A stretch of DNA of 64,000 nt from NCBI GenBank assembly GCA_942493235.1, contig OW818676.1, positions 3,782,001 through 3,846,000 on the forward strand, read 5' to 3'. This document shows positions 61,308 to 64,000 of this stretch, piece by piece (within the stretch, counting starts at the first letter, position 1; the number at the start of each line of letters is the position of its first letter). This DNA is from ENR-C587 sp942493235 (GTDB taxonomy: Bacteria > Bacteroidota > Ignavibacteria > Kapaibacteriales > UBA2268). A program made the position numbers and the translations under genes. The notes beneath the pieces are model-generated. The model ran no database searches and was not told where the DNA came from. It worked only from the letters and a program-made list of their open reading frames with translations.

Positions 61308-64000
61308 TTATTTGTTTTTTATAAATACTAAATTTTTTACATAATAATTGCATTTAAAACTGATAATATATATCCCGTTAGAAATATCTTTCATATCCAA
61401 TGATAATATTTGATTGCCTGCTTCCATTGCTTTATTCAAGCCTTGAGAAACAATTTGACCACTATAATTATACATAGAAATACTTATCTTATCTTGTTTA
61501 AATAATTCCAAGTCAAAATCAAACGCGTCCGTAAAGCTATTATAAATAGCTTTTTTGATAATTGGGAATTCAATGAATTGAATTGGTCTGCCCTCATAGA
61601 CACATACCCCCAATAATTCGGCATTTGTTGTGTCCACTGCTGAGTAAAAACATTCAGACGAACTGAACTCAACCGTTACCTTGCTCGTTTTTATACTGCT
61701 TAGGTACGTAACAAATCTTAAATTTAATTTCCAAAGCACATCCGAAAATTCTAAAACAATTTCGGGCTTTATTAAAAATTTAATATAATTATTTTTTTGT
61801 TCTAAAACTAATGGAATTTTCGTTTCTTGATTATTTTTTTGTATTATGATTTCAGCATTTGTATTCAATAAACTAAAATTAACTTCCTTAAGTCCTATCA
61901 TAAATTCCAAGCCAACCGGCATATCAGTTTGATGTGGGAATTTACCATCGAAATCCAACGAAATAGTATCGCCTGGAATAAAATTGAAATCACTGATATG
62001 TACTAAGTTCAATTTTTTTATATCAGTAGTATAATTATGGGAATATTCTCTAAAAATAGTGTCACTTATAGTAGCGGCAAAGTCGATTTTCCCAATAGGA
62101 TTTTGAGCAGTCGGAGTAAATTCCACTTGATATATTAGAGAGTCTCCGGGAGCGAAATCAGTATCAGGCATCAAAGGAACAAGCCATTTAGCAGAAGGAA
62201 GATTTACTGTGGTAAATTCTAATTTATTCAAAGTAAGATTAGTATTGCCTTGATTAACAACAAAAGGATAAACAATATATGTATTACAAGCTGTTAAAAT
62301 GCTTTCGCCTTTACATCCTATTTCGACTGCATTCGTATCTACCGGAATGCTGTTACCGGTGATTGAGAATTGAGATTTCACTTGTACATAATTCGGGGCG
62401 GCATCGTTAGTAACTTCGAGATTGATTTTGTGAATACCTACAAATTTGGGAGCAAATTTAACAGGCAATTTCATTAGCGAATCGGGTTTGATCTTAATAT
62501 TATTAAATACGGATAAATCTAATACAAATGAAGCAGCATCTCCGGAAATTATTTTGATTGATTCTATAGAAAGCTCTTCATTACCACCTGATATTACTAT
62601 ACCAAAAGTAGAATCTTTTTCAGTAAATACATCTATTGTCGGGAATTCATGGTCTCTTACTTCGATAGTCGGAAGTGAACCCTGCCCCTTTAATTCTAAC
62701 TTATACAAATTATTTACATTATCATTTACCGTAAAATACGCAAGTAAATAGTGTGAATTTGTATTGAGCGGTGTATAGTAGCATTCAAATTGATGCGTAC
62801 TGCCACCGGTTAAAGTTACATCCAATGCTTTAAATTGAGTAATATCAAATGAAGCATCATCGGTAACTACATTGTAAAATTTCAGTTTTGCGAGTGCATT
62901 GCCATTATTTTTCAATGTAAACACATAAGAGTTTTGAGACTGTACTCTTCTGTTTAGCCAGTCATAAGTTAAATCACCAAGCTCCGGAGAAATACCTTTT
63001 CCGCTAACAGTAATAATATTCGGTAAATTCAAATCATTTTTAATAGTAAAGGTAGCAGTATAATCCATTCTAGTATCAGGAGAAAAGCATACTCTGATTT
63101 TTAATGTATCTCCGGATTCTAATCTATAAGGCAATAGCCCCAAAGTATCGTAAGTAAATGCAGAAGATGATGGATTAAATTCAAATTTCTCGAACACAAC
63201 GGGTGTATTACCGGTGTTTGCTATATATACATATTGACAGCTGTCTTGACCAACTAAAATATCACCGTATTTATGCCCGTAAGATTTAATTTCCGGAGCA
63301 ATTAGAGATAGTTTTACCGGAATTTTAAAGTTTCTGTCGCATTCGTATTCCAAACTAATATTTGTATTTATCGCTGAATAATCTCTATCGGGGTCAATAC
63401 ATACTTTATAATTGAATTGCTCTCCGACAGCTAAAATAGTAGGTAATGGTCTGGAAGTAAATATTTTCACTCTGCTGTCTGGACAGCTGATATTTTCTAG
63501 TTTATAAGGAATTTTTGATGTGTTTTTTGTCCAGAAATCATAGCAAGTCGAATCAGTCCAGCTTACATTTACCGGATTAAGATTAGCTTGTGAATTAGTG
63601 AACAGTACAGGATAATATTTATATACTAATTTTACAAAGTTACCATTTTTATCTCTTGCTATTAAAGTAAAGAGAGCTTCAACATTCGGATCTTTAAGTG
63701 TAGCCGAAAAATCAAACACTGTAGCGGTATCTTTATGCCCAACTACATTATAATTATAATTCTGCGTTTGCGAAGTAACTACAAAGCAGTAGTCTATACC
63801 GACTTCGTCATTACTTGCTTTTTCATAGATATATCCGTTGATATTCCCACAGACGGTATCTACGACCATTTTAGGCGGATTATTATCATCTATATCGGGG
63901 TCAGTCAGTGAAGAACCAAGCACTACTGCATAGGAATCCGCTTCGCCATGACCATATAATATTCCGGAAAAACTTCCGGTATCGCAAACAAATGTATGTT
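61308..64000 (-). CDS. Giant secreted anchor-D protein with T9SS tail (5' part missing)
   Basis: The frame is open to the right edge, so the N-terminus is outside. The visible part is at least 897 codons. The first residues ('VCDTGSFSGILYGHGEADSYAVVLGSS') look like the end of a subtilase-type peptidase domain ('GHG..DSY..V'), which would make this an S8 protease with long tail; this is tentative. Then follow several choice-of-anchor D domains with 'YDTLGLLPYRLESGDTLKIRVCFSPD'-like endings. The C-terminus has a T9SS sorting tail: 'ISMYNYSGQIVSQGL', 'ISNGIYIISFKCNYYVKNLVF'. Exported by T9SS to the cell surface or medium. The outer-membrane barrel gene follows 12 bp after the stop. Confidence 0.9.
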   Translation of the reverse strand, partial: HTFVCDTGSFSGILYGHGEADSYAVVLGSSLTDPDIDDNNPPKMVVDTVCGNINGYIYEKASNDEVGIDYCFVVTSQTQNYNYNVVGHKDTATVFDFSATLKDPNVEALFTLIARDKNGNFVKLVYKYYPVLFTNSQANLNPVNVSWTDSTCYDFWTKNTSKIPYKLENISCPDSRVKIFTSRPLPTILAVGEQFNYKVCIDPDRDYSAINTNISLEYECDRNFKIPVKLSLIAPEIKSYGHKYGDILVGQDSCQYVYIANTGNTPVVFEKFEFNPSSSAFTYDTLGLLPYRLESGDTLKIRVCFSPDTRMDYTATFTIKNDLNLPNIITVSGKGISPELGDLTYDWLNRRVQSQNSYVFTLKNNGNALAKLKFYNVVTDDASFDITQFKALDVTLTGGSTHQFECYYTPLNTNSHYLLAYFTVNDNVNNLYKLELKGQGSLPTIEVRDHEFPTIDVFTEKDSTFGIVISGGNEELSIESIKIISGDAASFVLDLSVFNNIKIKPDSLMKLPVKFAPKFVGIHKINLEVTNDAAPNYVQVKSQFSITGNSIPVDTNAVEIGCKGESILTACNTYIVYPFVVNQGNTNLTLNKLEFTTVNLPSAKWLVPLMPDTDFAPGDSLIYQVEFTPTAQNPIGKIDFAATISDTIFREYSHNYTTDIKKLNLVHISDFNFIPGDTISLDFDGKFPHQTDMPVGLEFMIGLKEVNFSLLNTNAEIIIQKNNQETKIPLVLEQKNNYIKFLIKPEIVLEFSDVLWKLNLRFVTYLSSIKTSKVTVEFSSSECFYSAVDTTNAELLGVCVYEGRPIQFIEFPIIKKAIYNSFTDAFDFDLELFKQDKISISMYNYSGQIVSQGLNKAMEAGNQILSLDMKDISNGIYIISFKCNYYVKNLVFIKNK

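Overview
The window looks like the chromosome of an uncultured member of the Bacteroidota/Chlorobi group, possibly Ignavibacteria or Kapabacteria. The pointers are a strongly AT-rich genome, long secreted proteins built from choice-of-anchor D (ASPM/SPD-2/Hydin-like) domains ending in type IX secretion (T9SS) sorting tails, a DUF2723 membrane glycosyltransferase, a short RpoD of the Bacteroidota type (286 aa), and often weak Shine-Dalgarno sequences. This placement is inferred from gene content only. I see no rRNA, tRNA or CRISPR array.

Layout. 1-11.6 kb (minus strand) is a secreted/outer-membrane block: a giant anchor-D/GLUG protein cut by the left edge, a VWA-like plus WD40/T9SS pair that is probably one frameshifted gene, and an OmpA-family protein with a barrel and two OmpA domains. 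11.7-16.1 kb holds a GlcD-type FAD oxidase, a TauE/SafE transporter and an N-acetylmuramoyl-L-alanine amidase. 16.8-23.4 kb (all minus) is a compact phage head/lysis module related to Mu: gpI-like protease/scaffold, major capsid protein, decoration-like protein, gp36-like DUF1320, holin-like protein, CHAP-like hydrolase, three small proteins and a DUF935 portal. It has no terminase, tail, integrase or transposase. 23.9-29.3 kb returns to housekeeping envelope genes (DUF2723, GT2, ICMT-type methyltransferase).

29.5-45.5 kb is accessory: two GNAT proteins, a DUF1905/YdeI protein, a DUF4424-like secreted protein, three short cassette-like genes separated by imperfect inverted repeats, an HNH plus DGQH-motif protein, a DUF4258/DUF2283 pair, a DUF4365 protein with a nuclease-like motif, an unrecognised 258-aa protein, a lipoprotein and a GmrSD-like DUF262/DUF1524 protein. 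guaA lies within this block, and a 55-bp near-perfect copy of its 3' end lies 1.1 kb downstream, as expected for an island or recombination scar at a known integration hotspot.

46.3-64 kb is mostly core: a VTC polyphosphate polymerase with DUF4956, pyrE, a HAMP-GAF protein overlapping an orphan cheR, cysE, rpoD, a WG-repeat membrane protein, mazG overlapping a multi-pass membrane protein, dprA, an outer-membrane barrel protein, and a second giant T9SS protein cut by the right edge. Nearly every long intergenic gap carries members of several dispersed palindromic repeat families (REP/MITE-like), including a perfect 26-bp palindrome and a 134-bp element with 11-bp terminal inverted repeats inside the phage module.
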